Notes: a model not told the origin generated them from the letters alone. Shown: positions 25,580-33,735, numbered from the stretch's first letter. The stretch: 64,000 bases of DNA from Streptomyces sp. Sge12 (GCF_002080455.1 NZ_CP020555.1:5182501-5246500); one strand, 5' to 3'. Translations and numbers: made by a program.

Positions 25580-26065
25580 ATGCGCGTGTACCTCGGATCC
25601 GACCATGCCGGCTTTGAGCTCAAGAACCACCTGGTGGACTGGCTCAAGAACAACGGCCACGAGCCCGTCGACTGTGGGCCCCACATCTACGACGCGGTGG
25701 ACGACTACCCGCCGTTCTGCCTCCGCGCCGCGGAGAAGACCGCCGCCGACGCCGGCAGCCTCGGCATCGTGATCGGCGGCTCCGGCAACGGAGAGCAGAT
25801 CGCCGCGAACAAGGTCAAGGGCGTCCGCGCCATCCTGGCCTGGAGCGTCCAGACCGCCCAGCTCGGCCGTGAGCACAACAACGCCAACGTCATCTCCGTC
25901 GGCGGCCGCATGCACACGCAGGACGAGGCCGTCAGCTTCATCGAGGCCTTCCTCGCGACCCCGTACTCCGACGAGGAGCGCCACACCCGCCGCATCGAGA
26001 TGCTCTCCGCCTACGAGACCACCGGCGAGCTCCCCCCGATCCCGGCCCACCACCCGCAGGGCTGA
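25580..26065 (+). CDS. rpiB: Ribose-5-phosphate isomerase B
   Basis: A 161-residue cytoplasmic enzyme interconverting ribose 5-phosphate and ribulose 5-phosphate in the pentose phosphate pathway. Substrate motifs are GSDHAGFELK (residues 6-15), GGSGNGEQIAANKVKGVRA and QLGREHNNANVISVGGR. The actinobacterial form uses a glutamate (GNGEQ) where the E. coli enzyme uses cysteine, and this one follows that pattern. ATG 25580 is chosen by alignment to the family start; no ribosome site precedes it, so the message may be leaderless. The Nei-like gene follows 76 bp later on the same strand. Confidence 0.93.
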   Translation: MRVYLGSDHAGFELKNHLVDWLKNNGHEPVDCGPHIYDAVDDYPPFCLRAAEKTAADAGSLGIVIGGSGNGEQIAANKVKGVRAILAWSVQTAQLGREHNNANVISVGGRMHTQDEAVSFIEAFLATPYSDEERHTRRIEMLSAYETTGELPPIPAHHPQG

Positions 26066-26141
26066 CCCCCCCCTTCCGGCCGTGCCGCCCCCCGGGGCCG
26101 GTGCGGCCGGTTTCTCTTTCCGTTTTCCGAGGAGCTCCGCC

Positions 26142-26948
26142 GTGCCCGAGGGGCATACGATCCACCGCCTCGCCCAGGACCACGCCGAGCGGTTCGCAGG
26201 CCGGGTGGTCCGCGTCAGCAGCCCCCAGGGCCGCTTCGAGCAGAGCGCGGCCGTACTCGACGGACGCGAGCTCGACGGCGCCGAGGCGCACGGCAAGCAC
26301 CTCTTCCTGGAACTCGGCGACGCCTGGATCCACATCCACCTCGGCCTGTTCGGCAAGCTCGGCTTCGGCCCCGCCCCGGCCCCGCCCGCCACGGACACCG
26401 TCCGGCTGCGCCTGCTGAACGAGGACCACTACGCCGACCTGCGCGGCCCCACCGCCTGCGCCCTGATCGGCGAGGGCGAGAAGAAGGCGATACACGACCG
26501 GCTCGGCCCGGACCCGCTGCGCCCCGCCGACGACCCCGACCGGGCCTGGAAGCGGATCTCCCGCTCCCGCACCACCGTCGCCGCCCTGCTCATGGACCAG
26601 AAGGTGATCGCGGGCGTCGGCAACGTCTACCGCGCCGAGGTCCTCTTCCGGCACGGCATCGACCCGTACCGCCCGGGCAAGGACCTCACGCGCGGCGAGT
26701 GGGACGCGATGTGGCTCGACCTCGCCGCCCTGATGCGCGAGGGCGTGCGCAACAACCGCATCGACACCGTCCGCGACGAGCACCTGCCCGAGGCGATGGG
26801 CCGGCCGCCGCGCGTCGACGACCACGGCGGCGAGGTCTACGTCTACCGGCGGGCGGCCATGCCGTGCCACATCTGCGGGAGCGAGATCCGCACCGCCGAC
26901 CTCGCCGCCCGCAACCTCTTCTGGTGCCCCGGCTGCCAGGCCCCCTGA
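26142..26948 (+). CDS. nei: Fpg/Nei-family DNA glycosylase
   Basis: A 268-residue DNA repair glycosylase/AP lyase for oxidised bases. After removal of Met the chain begins PEGHTIHRLA, giving the catalytic proline and Glu3. HGKHLFLELGDAWIHIHLGLFGKL follows, then a helix-two-turn-helix (VIAGVGNVYRAEVLFRHGIDP) and a C-terminal zinc finger with CHIC and CPGC. GTG 26142 has GAGGAG upstream. PEGHT is more Nei-like than Fpg-like. It converges on the frameshifted Eis-like gene, whose reading frame now runs through the nei 3' end. Confidence 0.92.
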   Translation: MPEGHTIHRLAQDHAERFAGRVVRVSSPQGRFEQSAAVLDGRELDGAEAHGKHLFLELGDAWIHIHLGLFGKLGFGPAPAPPATDTVRLRLLNEDHYADLRGPTACALIGEGEKKAIHDRLGPDPLRPADDPDRAWKRISRSRTTVAALLMDQKVIAGVGNVYRAEVLFRHGIDPYRPGKDLTRGEWDAMWLDLAALMREGVRNNRIDTVRDEHLPEAMGRPPRVDDHGGEVYVYRRAAMPCHICGSEIRTADLAARNLFWCPGCQAP

Positions 26949-26967
26949 GGCACGGCCCGGCCCGGGC

Positions 26968-28204
26968 TCAGAAGCCGTGCGGCAGCCAGGGCGCCACGTC
27001 CCCGGCGAAGGCCCGCGAGGTCTCCGCCAGTGCGCCCGGGCGCAGCTCCCGCACCAGGCCGGCCGCGCCCAGCGAGGTGAGGGTGATCCCGCCCCAGGTA
27101 CGCCGACCCCAGCTCCCGGACCGACAGCTCCAGGTCCGCCTCCTCCTCGGTCCGGGTGCAGCGGGCCACGCCCTTGCCGTCCGCCACCAGCCGCCACCGC
27201 CCCTCGTTCCACGGGCCGAACGGGTCCCGGACCGCCAGGACCACGTCCACCTGAGCCCCGTACGTCCGCGCCTCCAGCGCCGCCGCCAGGTCCACCAGCC
27301 GTACGTGCAGCGAGTCCCGCGTCCGCGTCCGCGACCGCCGGATGTCGCTCACCAGGTGCAGCAGCGGGTCGTCCACCGGGCGCCGCGTCGCCCGTACCGT
27401 CCAGGTCAGGTCGATCGAGAACAGGAAGCGCCACAGGGCCGCGCACGCCGCCGGGTCCAGCGCGTCGAGATCGCTCACCTCGACCCTGCCCTCCGAACCC
27501 GTCAGGTCCCAGTCGGGCTTGACCCGGTAGCGGGCGTAGCCGACCACCTCGCCGTCCTCCCGCTCGGCGACCACGCACTTCAGCGGTGACCCGCCGCCGC
27601 GCATCGCCGGCGCGTCCAGCAGCGACTGCTGCTCCCAGCCCGGCTGCCGGGCCGGCATGCCCGGCCGGGTGGGGACCAGCGCCGCGTAGACCCGCTCGCA
27701 GTCCGCCAGCGCCCGCTGCGGGTCCACGAGGCGCAGCCGTATCGCGTCCGTCCCCGGCGGCACGGACAGCCGTACGCGGGTCGTGTCGACCTCCACCGCC
27801 AGGGCGTAGCTGGCCGGGCCGTAGCCGAAGCGCCCGTAGATCGCCGGATCCGAGGCCGTCAGCACGGCGAGCGGTTCGCCACCCGCCCGGATGTCGTCGA
27901 GCTGGCGGCGCATCAGGGAGGTGAGCACCCCGCGCCGCCGGTGGGTGGGGGAGACCCCCACCATCGTGACGCCGGCCGCCGGGACGACCGCCCCGCCCGG
28001 CACGGACAACCGGAAGGTGAAGGCGCCGGCCGAGCCCACGCACGCGTCACCGTCCCAGACGCCGAGCGAACGGTCGACCTCGGTCAGCGATTTGTAGAGC
28101 TCCCGCTCCTCGGGGGACTCGGGCACGCCACCGAACGCCAGTTCCAGATGGTCGTACCAGACATCCCACTCATCCGCCTGCAATACACGCATCTCAAGAG
28201 CCAT
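26968..28204 (-). pseudogene. Eis-like GNAT N-acetyltransferase with a frameshift near the 3' end
   Basis: The frame from ATG 28204 encodes an Eis-type acetyltransferase. The N-terminal GNAT domain holds the acetyl-CoA loop VSPTHRRRGVL (about 84-94) and IYGRFGYG (122-129), followed by a second GNAT-like domain and a sterol-carrier-like C-terminal domain. At the GGGG tract (complement of 27092-27095) the frame changes. Removing one G restores YLGGITLTSLGAAGLVRELRPG and ends in APWLPHGF at 26968, 411 residues in all. In mycobacterial Eis the C-terminal carboxylate takes part in catalysis, so the frameshift should matter. As written, the protein continues in a wrong frame to 26843, overlapping nei. 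A sequencing error in the G-run is possible. Confidence 0.82.
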
Positions 28205-28321
28205 ACGGCCATGCCTATCAGGGCAATCCGCCCCAGTCGATCTGTTTTCGGGCCGCTCCCGCCCCCCGGTCCGGGGGTACCCCTGCGCATCCACAGCCAG
28301 GATGGATAAGGTCCCGAAGCA

Positions 28322-29464
28322 ATGGCCGGAGCACGCGTGGAATCCCTCATGGCCCGGATGCGCATGCTGTCGCACCGGGGTCGCACCGCCCTGCGCAAAT
28401 CAGCCGTCGACTACTTCCGCGGCGACGCCTCCGACTGGCTCGCCTTCGGCGGACTGCTGTTCACCGTGCCCGCCATCGCCTGCGGCACGCTGATGCTGCC
28501 CGTCTGGTTCTCGCCGTCGGCGCTCGTCCTGCCGATCGTGGCCGGCGGGCTGCTGCTGCGCCCCGCCAGCCTCCTCGCCCTCTACGCCGCCTCCGCGACC
28601 GCACTGATCGTCGAGGCCCTCGTCCTCGGCCCCTACACCCAGGGCCCGGCGCGCGTCACCCCCGGCACCGTGCTGGTGGTCGCCGCCTGCGGATTCTTCG
28701 GGCTGGTCATCGCCCAGTTCCGCAGCCGCGTCGGCGTGCCCTGGAGACGCGGCGGCACCATGCTCTTCGACCTGCGCGAACGCATCCGCGTCCAGAGCAA
28801 GCTGCCCGCCCTGCCGCGCGGCTGGCACCGCGAGATGGCCCTGCGCCCGGCCGGCGGCCAGTCCTTCTCCGGCGACTTCGTCGTCGCGGCCCGCACCAAC
28901 GGCGGCCGGACCCTGGAGATCGTGCTGACCGACGTGTCCGGCAAGGGCATGGAGGCCGGCTCCCGCGCCCTGCTCCTGTCCGGCGCCTTCGGCGGACTGC
29001 TGGGCGCCCTGCCCGCTCACGGCTTCCTGCCCGCCGCCAACGGCTACCTGCTCCGCCAGGACTGGGACGAGGGCTTCGCCACCTCCATCCACCTCGTCCT
29101 GGACCTGGAGACCGGCGACTACGAACTCCTTTCGGCCGGCCACCTCCCCGCCCTCCAGCTCTGCGCCGGCACCGGCCGCTGGCAGGAGAAGACCGGCGAG
29201 GGGCCGCTCCTCGGCGTCTACGACGGAGCCGAATTCACCCCCGCCCGCGGCAACCTGCGCCCCGGCGACGTCCTGATGCTCTTCACCGACGGCCTGGTCG
29301 AGACCTCCGACCGCGAGATCAGCGAAGGCATCGACCGCCTCACCGGCGAGGCCGACCGCTACGTGGCCGCCGGCTGGGACGGCGCCGCCTGGCACCTGAT
29401 CGAAAAGGTCGCCAAGGACGTCAACGACGACCGCGCCCTCCTCCTCATCCGCCGCTCCGCCTGA
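28322..29464 (+). CDS. Membrane-anchored PP2C/SpoIIE-family serine phosphatase
   Basis: A 380-residue protein. Three or four N-terminal helices (about residues 38-135) anchor a cytoplasmic PPM/SpoIIE phosphatase domain (about 165-378). Metal-binding motifs are QSFSGDF, LTDVSGKGMEA, SAGHLPALQL, MLFTDGLVETSDREI and the final DDRALLLIRR. Such proteins dephosphorylate anti-anti-sigma factors; no sigma-factor partner lies nearby. No PAS or GAF sensor is present, so any sensing is by the membrane part. ATG 28322 has a poor ribosome site. It is divergent from the Eis-like gene. Confidence 0.9.
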   Translation: MAGARVESLMARMRMLSHRGRTALRKSAVDYFRGDASDWLAFGGLLFTVPAIACGTLMLPVWFSPSALVLPIVAGGLLLRPASLLALYAASATALIVEALVLGPYTQGPARVTPGTVLVVAACGFFGLVIAQFRSRVGVPWRRGGTMLFDLRERIRVQSKLPALPRGWHREMALRPAGGQSFSGDFVVAARTNGGRTLEIVLTDVSGKGMEAGSRALLLSGAFGGLLGALPAHGFLPAANGYLLRQDWDEGFATSIHLVLDLETGDYELLSAGHLPALQLCAGTGRWQEKTGEGPLLGVYDGAEFTPARGNLRPGDVLMLFTDGLVETSDREISEGIDRLTGEADRYVAAGWDGAAWHLIEKVAKDVNDDRALLLIRRSA

Positions 29465-29466
29465 CC

Positions 29467-29488
29467 GGGGTGGGGCCGTCCCCACCCC
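29467..29488 (+). terminator. Hairpin after the PP2C gene
   Basis: A 9-bp stem, GGGGTGGGG/CCCCACCCC, with a CCGT loop, two bases after the stop codon. Confidence 0.65.
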
Positions 29489-29585
29489 CGGCCCGCCGCG
29501 CGGCCCCACGGCCACGGCCCCACCGTGATCCGCCCGCCGGGCACGGGCACCGGTTCCTGCGCCGGGCCTCGCTGACGTCCGCGTC

Positions 29586-30248
29586 TCAGCGCACCAGCGG
29601 CTTCCACGGCCCGAGCCCCAGCTTCCCGGTGTTCCCGAGGTCCACCGGCGCCCTGAGCCGCAGCCACAGCCGGGGGGCGCCGGGCCGGGGCTCGACCTCC
29701 ACGACCGGCGCCGTGGTGGCCGCCACCGACGAGTCGGTGACGAGGTTGCGCCACACGATCCCGAAGTAGGCCGCCCGCCCCGGATCCAGCGTCACCCGCT
29801 GCGGGGCCTCGTCCAGGTTCGCCGTCCCCGTGGTGATCCCCGCCGACCCGTGCTCCACCACGACCTGCACCGGATCGTTGCGGCCGTCGCGCAGCGACAG
29901 CTGCGGGTAGCCCTCCAGTACGTATTGCTGCGTACCGCAGTTGACCAGCTGGAGGTTCGCCACCCGCAGCCCCATCGCCGCGTCCCCGTCCATCTCCACG
30001 AGCCGCGCCCCGCCCTCGGGGCACGGCTCCGCCGAGGCCGGCGGAGCCGCGGGGGCGCTCCCGGTGGGCGCCGGCCTCGCGGTCACCGTCACCGCGGCCG
30101 GCCCGGCCGCCGCCCTCGGCGCCGGCGGTGTCGAGCACCCGGACACCCCCGCCGTCGCCCCCGCCAGAGCCCCCGCCGTGACCAGCGCCGGTATCCATCG
30201 ACCCGTCCGCCGCTTCGTCCGCCGCCTCGTCCGCTGCTTCGCGATCAT
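29586..30248 (-). CDS. Secreted lipoprotein, DUF4232-like
   Basis: A 220-residue protein. A twin-Arg-rich basic N-terminus (RTRRRTKRRTGRW) and a hydrophobic run lead to the lipobox VSGC (Cys about residue 38), predicting a lipid-anchored extracellular protein. An Ala/Pro-rich linker follows, then a domain of about 140 residues with two conserved cysteines (EPCPEG, LVNCGT) and beta-rich segments (NLQLVNCGTQQYVLEGYPQLSLRD; AYFGIVWRN) of the DUF4232 type. Function unknown. It is divergent from the PLP decarboxylase gene. Confidence 0.82.
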   Translation of the reverse strand: MIAKQRTRRRTKRRTGRWIPALVTAGALAGATAGVSGCSTPPAPRAAAGPAAVTVTARPAPTGSAPAAPPASAEPCPEGGARLVEMDGDAAMGLRVANLQLVNCGTQQYVLEGYPQLSLRDGRNDPVQVVVEHGSAGITTGTANLDEAPQRVTLDPGRAAYFGIVWRNLVTDSSVAATTAPVVEVEPRPGAPRLWLRLRAPVDLGNTGKLGLGPWKPLVR

Positions 30249-30318
30249 CCGGTGAGCCTACGGCGCCACACGGGCCAATCCCCGCCGATTGGCCCGCCCC
30301 CTCGGCCCCGGCCGCGCC

Positions 30319-30324
30319 TACCGT
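30319..30324 (+). promoter_or_regulatory. Candidate -10 box for the leaderless PLP decarboxylase gene
   Basis: TACCGT is followed after six bases by the ATG, with no ribosome site. Confidence 0.4.
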
Positions 30325-30330
30325 GCCCCC

Positions 30331-31719
30331 ATGGACCGCACGCTCGCCGCCGACCTCGCCCGGCTTCCCGAACTCCTCGACGCCACGCGCTCCGCAGCCG
30401 CCGAAGCGCTCGCCACCCTGGCGGCGCGTCCCGTCGTGCCGCCCGCCGGGGAGCCGCACGCCCCCGAGCCCCTCCCGGAGCACGCGACCGGCACGGAAGC
30501 CGCCCTCGCCGCCTTCCGCGACCGCTGGGAGCCGCGGCTGTCGGCCTCCGCCGGACCCCGCTACCTCGGCTTCGTCACGGGAGGCGCCACCCCCGCCGCC
30601 CTCGCCGGGGACTGGCTCACCGCCGCCCACGACCAGAACTCCAACTCCGCGCTCGACGGCGGCGGCCAGGACCTCGAACGCGAGACCGTCGGCTGGCTCC
30701 GCGAGCTCTTCGGGCTCTCCGCCGCGCACTCCGGCACCTTCGTCTCCGGCGCCACCATGTCCAACACCACCGGCCTGGCCATCGCCCGCGAATGGCTCGG
30801 CGAACGCCTCGGCGTCCGCCCGGCCGAGGACGGCGCGGCCGCCCTCGGCCCGGTCCGCGTGCTCTCCGGCGCCCCGCACTCCTCGATCGCCAAGGCCCTC
30901 TCGGTCCTCGGCCTCGGCCGCAACTCCCTCGTCAACGTCCCCACCCTGCCCGGCCGCGAGGCCGTCGACCCCGCCGCCCTGGAACGGGCACTGGCCGACA
31001 CCCCCGGACCGGCCGTGGTCGTCGCCAACGCGGGCACCGTCAACACCGTCGACTTCGACGACCTCCGGGCGATCGCGGCCCTGCGCGAACGCCACGACTT
31101 CTGGCTCCACACCGACGCCGCGTTCGGCGCCTTCGCCGCCCTCTCCCCGGAGCACGCACACCTCGCCGACGGCCTCGACGCCTCCGACTCCCTCTGCATC
31201 GACCTGCACAAATGGCTCAACGTCCCCTACGACAGCGCCGTCCAGTTCACCCGCCGCCGCGACCTCCAGGCCCGCGTCTTCCAGAACTCCGCCGCCTACC
31301 TCGGCCCGCTCGGCGACCACCCCGACCTCGTCCACCTCACCCCGGAGAACTCCCACCGGCTGCGCGCCCTCGCCGCCTGGTTCACACTCCGCGCGTACGG
31401 CCGCCAGGGCCACCGGGAGATCGTCGAACGCGACATCGCCTGCGCCCGCGCCCTGGGCACCGCCCTGGCGGCCGACCCCGCCCTCACCCTCCTCGCCCCG
31501 GTCCGCCTCAACGTCGTCTGCTTCACCCTCGCCCAGGCCCCCACCCCGGAACGCGTCGCCGCCCTGCGGGAGGCGGTGGCCGCCGAGGTGTTCGTCACTC
31601 CGACCGTGTACGGGGGAACCGCCGGGCTGCGCGCGGCGTTCTCCAACTGGCGTACCACACACGACGATGTACGCCGGGCAGCGCAGGCACTCGGCGCAGC
31701 GGCAAGGGAGATCGCATGA
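30331..31719 (+). CDS. Group II pyridoxal-phosphate-dependent decarboxylase
   Basis: A 462-residue fold-type I PLP enzyme. The family pattern is present: GFVTGGATPAA, SGTFVSGATMSNTTGLA, an Ala-rich HTDAAFGAFAAL Asp that holds the PLP ring, and the Schiff-base lysine Lys294 in CIDLHKWLNVPYDS. Related enzymes decarboxylate aromatic amino acids, glutamate or diaminobutyrate; the substrate cannot be told. ATG 30331 is the family start and may be leaderless. Its TGA overlaps the ATG of the HD gene (ATGA), so the two are co-translated. Confidence 0.9.
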   Translation: MDRTLAADLARLPELLDATRSAAAEALATLAARPVVPPAGEPHAPEPLPEHATGTEAALAAFRDRWEPRLSASAGPRYLGFVTGGATPAALAGDWLTAAHDQNSNSALDGGGQDLERETVGWLRELFGLSAAHSGTFVSGATMSNTTGLAIAREWLGERLGVRPAEDGAAALGPVRVLSGAPHSSIAKALSVLGLGRNSLVNVPTLPGREAVDPAALERALADTPGPAVVVANAGTVNTVDFDDLRAIAALRERHDFWLHTDAAFGAFAALSPEHAHLADGLDASDSLCIDLHKWLNVPYDSAVQFTRRRDLQARVFQNSAAYLGPLGDHPDLVHLTPENSHRLRALAAWFTLRAYGRQGHREIVERDIACARALGTALAADPALTLLAPVRLNVVCFTLAQAPTPERVAALREAVAAEVFVTPTVYGGTAGLRAAFSNWRTTHDDVRRAAQALGAAAREIA

Positions 31720-32171
31720 CGAACAGCCCCCTGACCCTCATCGAGGTCGAGTCCCTCGCCCGCAGCGCGCACGAGGGCCAGACGGACAAGGCCGGCCGGC
31801 CGTACGCCGAACACCTCGCGGCCGTGGCCGAGGGCGTCCGGCTGCGCGGCGGCAGCCCCGAACAGCAGGCTGCGGCCTGGCTCCACGACGCCATCGAGGA
31901 CGAGGCCCTCAGCCTCACCTGGCTGGACGCGGCGGCCCTCCCGCAGACGGTGAAGGACATGGTCCTCGCGGTCACCAAGCGCCCCGGCGAGGCGGTCGAG
32001 CAGTACGCGGCCCGCATCCTGGCCACCCCGGGCGCCCTGCTGGTCAAGGAGGCCGACCTCGCGCACAACGCGGACCCCGTCCGCCTCTCCGTGCTGGACG
32101 ACGCCACGCGCGAGAGGCTGTCCGCAAAGTATGCGAATATCCGTTCCCTCCTCGGCCTCACCACCCCGTGA
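31716..32171 (+). CDS. Small HD-domain phosphohydrolase, MESH1/SpoT-hydrolase-like
   Basis: A 151-residue single-domain protein. HEGQTDKAGRPYAEHLAAVAEGV and AAWLHDAIEDE are the HD metal motifs seen in the ppGpp-hydrolase part of RelA/SpoT; LVKEADLAHNADP supplies a later metal Asp. No synthetase or TGS domain is present. AAGGGAG lies just upstream of ATG 31716, which overlaps the stop of the PLP enzyme by four bases. Hydrolysis of (p)ppGpp or another nucleotide is an inference from the fold. Confidence 0.85.
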   Translation: MTNSPLTLIEVESLARSAHEGQTDKAGRPYAEHLAAVAEGVRLRGGSPEQQAAAWLHDAIEDEALSLTWLDAAALPQTVKDMVLAVTKRPGEAVEQYAARILATPGALLVKEADLAHNADPVRLSVLDDATRERLSAKYANIRSLLGLTTP

Positions 32172-32347
32172 CCGGTGCCCCGCGCCCGAAATATTCCTGT
32201 CGCACATGTGGTTGGCGGAAACGGAACCAGGCCTATTCGTCACGGGGCGTATAGCCGGGGCCCGTTGGTGGGAGGATGGTCCATGTGGGGGTGTGCCAGG
32301 CCGTACCCCCCGGGCCGACCAGGGGACGACCGAAGGTGTGATCAGTA

Positions 32348-32542
32348 GTGGCCATTTCGCTGTCAGTGGTGGTTCTGTTGGCGGTCATCCTGGTGGTGCT
32401 GATCCGCGGCAACCACATCAAGACGGGCCCCGCCATCGTCGCGGCGCTCTTCGGCTTCTTCCTCGCGTCCAGCTCGATCGCGGACGACGTGAACCGCTTC
32501 CTGAACTCACTCGCGACGATGATCGCGAACATCAAACTCTGA
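32348..32542 (+). CDS. Small membrane protein of 64 residues, unknown
   Basis: GTG 32348 encodes MAISLSVVVLLAVILVVLIRG and a second segment, PAIVAALFGFFLASSSI, with a short hydrophilic tail (ADDVNRFLNSLATMIANIKL). Two membrane helices with a positive loop (RGNHIKTG) between them are predicted. An AAGG lies about 11 bases upstream. The codon pattern is that of a real gene. I do not recognise a function. It sits between the HD gene and the tRNA-Gly integration scar, so it could be chromosomal or a leftover of the element. Confidence 0.72.
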   Translation: MAISLSVVVLLAVILVVLIRGNHIKTGPAIVAALFGFFLASSSIADDVNRFLNSLATMIANIKL

Positions 32543-32667
32543 CCCCACGCCTCACACGCCGACACGCCCCCGACCCCGCTGCGGCAGTCGCGCCCGCCAG
32601 TCGGTGACGGGCTCGGTGCGGCCCCGGTAGACCTCACGGGCCAGCACGACGGCTCCCCCGCCGTACT

Positions 32668-32758
32668 GAAGGGCCAGGTTGAGGAAGTCTGCTCCGGCAT
32701 GGCCCTTTGTGCTCTGGAGCGGGTGACGGTAATCGAACCCGCGTAACTGGTTCGGAAG
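32668..32758. repeat. Distal att-like copy of the tRNA-Gly 3' half and its terminator
   Basis: These 91 bp align without gaps to 33290-33380, with about 20 mismatches, mostly in a 14-bp stretch between the two terminator arms. The copy holds the tRNA from the anticodon loop to the CCA end plus degraded terminator arms. It is the scar expected when a tyrosine-recombinase element integrates into a tRNA gene. Confidence 0.78.
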
Positions 32759-33289
32759 CTCCCCACAGAACGCCCTCCCGCTCGGGCACGCGGGGGACAC
32801 GGCCCGCTGTCAGTGCCCCGGACTAGCCTTCCCGACGTTGGGCCGGCCTGGCACCGCACGACGGTACGACGCGGCCATGGGGGGTGGCTCAGAAGAGTGC
32901 GCCGAGCCTGCGGGCTCCGCGTCCTCGTGCAGCTCCGACTCCACCCCCCTTCCCAACGATCAACCTGGCCCCAGCTCTGGGGAGATGACGGATGCTGCTC
33001 CAATCTCCGGAGCCTTCGTCCACCCGCGTGTGGCAGGTTGAGGGCCATGAGCAAGGACGGAGATCGACGACGACGGCTGGGTCGTCCTCAGCGGCGTGTC
33101 ACTCATGGACGGCACGTATCCCCGCTCGTGCGACGCCCAGCACTGCAAGCCCATCCGCATCCCGGTCGAGGAAGTCATGGCCATCAAGCAGGACCTAGGG
33201 CCGAAAGGGCACCAAGCGCACGAAGGAAGATCCACAGCGCGAGGGGCGCGCAGGGGGCACGCGGAGCTGATCGGAAGCCCGGGAACGAC
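32759..33289. mobile_element. Decayed integrative-element fragment between att copies
   Basis: 531 bp enclosed by the direct repeats. No integrase, relaxase or replication gene remains. The only protein-like stretch is the broken ORF at 33047-33200; 32760-33046 shows nothing recognisable. G+C and codon pattern are less regular than in flanking genes. Confidence 0.6.
33047..33200 (+). pseudogene. Broken small ORF inside the element remnant
   Basis: ATG 33047 reads MSKD, then the frame must shift by one base to give EIDDDGWVVLSGVSLM, continuing DGTYPRSCDAQHCKPIRIP and VEEVMAIKQDLG. One extra G near 33060 would explain it. The frame then runs on without a proper end through the tRNA terminator. 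The CDAQHCKP segment might bind metal. Function unknown. Confidence 0.45.
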
Positions 33290-33380
33290 GAAGGGCCAGG
33301 TTGAGGAAACGTCCTCTGACCTGGCCCTTTGTGCTCTGGAGCGGGTGACGGGAATCGAACCCGCGTAGCTAGTTTGGAAG
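33290..33380. repeat. Proximal att-like copy overlapping tRNA-Gly
   Basis: The intact member of the 91-bp direct repeat: tRNA terminator, CCA end and the tRNA 3' half up to the anticodon. It is exactly 622 bp from the distal copy. Confidence 0.78.
33291..33329 (-). terminator. Terminator of tRNA-Gly
   Basis: Arms AAGGGCCAGGT (33291-33301) and ACCTGGCCCTT (33319-33329) pair, with an inner GAGGA/TCCTC stem and an AACG loop. It lies 8 bp past the CCA end. Confidence 0.82.
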
Positions 33381-33410
33381 ACTAGTGCTCTACCATTGAG
33401 CTACACCCGC
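33337..33410 (-). tRNA. tRNA-Gly (UCC)
   Basis: The minus strand begins GCGGGTGTAGCTCAATGGTA and folds into a complete cloverleaf: a 7-bp acceptor GCGGGTG/CACCCGC, anticodon stem CTAGT/ACTAG around CTTCCAA (anticodon TCC), and T-stem GCGGG/CCCGT with TTCGATT. Discriminator T and an encoded CCA (33337-33339) give 74 nt. It is the integration target of the adjacent remnant. Confidence 0.97.
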
Positions 33411-33512
33411 AACGCGCGCGCCCCGGTCCGGGGACCTCGGCACGGACAGCATCCTAGCGGGTCGCTCCCGGTGGGCGCACACCACATTCGGCGCCGTCGC
33501 GGAGACCTCCCC

Positions 33513-33562
33513 GAAATACCTCGGGAAACCCCGCGCAGAAATACCTCGGGAAACCCCGCGCA
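33513..33562. repeat. Perfect 25-bp tandem duplication between two tRNA genes
   Basis: The unit begins GAAATACCTCGGG and ends AAACCCCGCGCA, at 33513-33537 and 33538-33562, with no mismatch. It lies in the 192-bp gap between divergent tRNA-Gly and tRNA-Pro, where tRNA promoters should be. Confidence 0.9.
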
Positions 33563-33602
33563 TCAGAGTGTCTCCGGGCATGTACCCTACGTGTCGCACC
33601 GA

Positions 33603-33679
33603 CGGGGTGTGGCGCAGCTTGGTAGCGCGTCCGCTTTGGGAGCGGAAGGTCGTCGGTTCGAATCCGGCCACCCCGACCA
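33603..33679 (+). tRNA. tRNA-Pro (UGG)
   Basis: CGGGGTG/CACCCCG acceptor, D-loop GCGCAGCTTGGTAGCGC, anticodon stem TCCGC/GCGGA around TTTGGGA (anticodon TGG), T-loop TTCGAAT, discriminator A and encoded CCA (33677-33679); 77 nt. Confidence 0.97.
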
Positions 33680-33704
33680 ACAGCAGTGTCTCCACAAGAT
33701 CGCG

Positions 33705-33735
33705 TTGTGGGCTGATTGCCGCTTGCGGCTACTAT
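33705..33735 (+). promoter_or_regulatory. Candidate tig promoter
   Basis: TTGTGG (33705-33710) and TACTAT (33730-33735) with a 19-bp spacer, giving an untranslated leader of about 100 nt. The spacing is long but the -10 is good. Confidence 0.42.

Noticed and set aside
32552..32800. Minus-strand ORF reading GGAVVLAREVYRGRTEPVTDW across the distal att copy
   Set aside because: Its upstream half is tRNA and terminator sequence, and no start or family supports it. At most it is a 3' fragment of a lost gene.
32813..33304. 163-residue plus-strand ORF inside the element remnant
   Set aside because: Composition is irregular, there is no ribosome site, and it overlaps the better-supported fragment at 33047-33200 in another frame.
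33457..33602. CRISPR-like repeats near the tRNAs
   Set aside because: There are only two adjacent 25-bp copies without spacers, so this is a tandem duplication.
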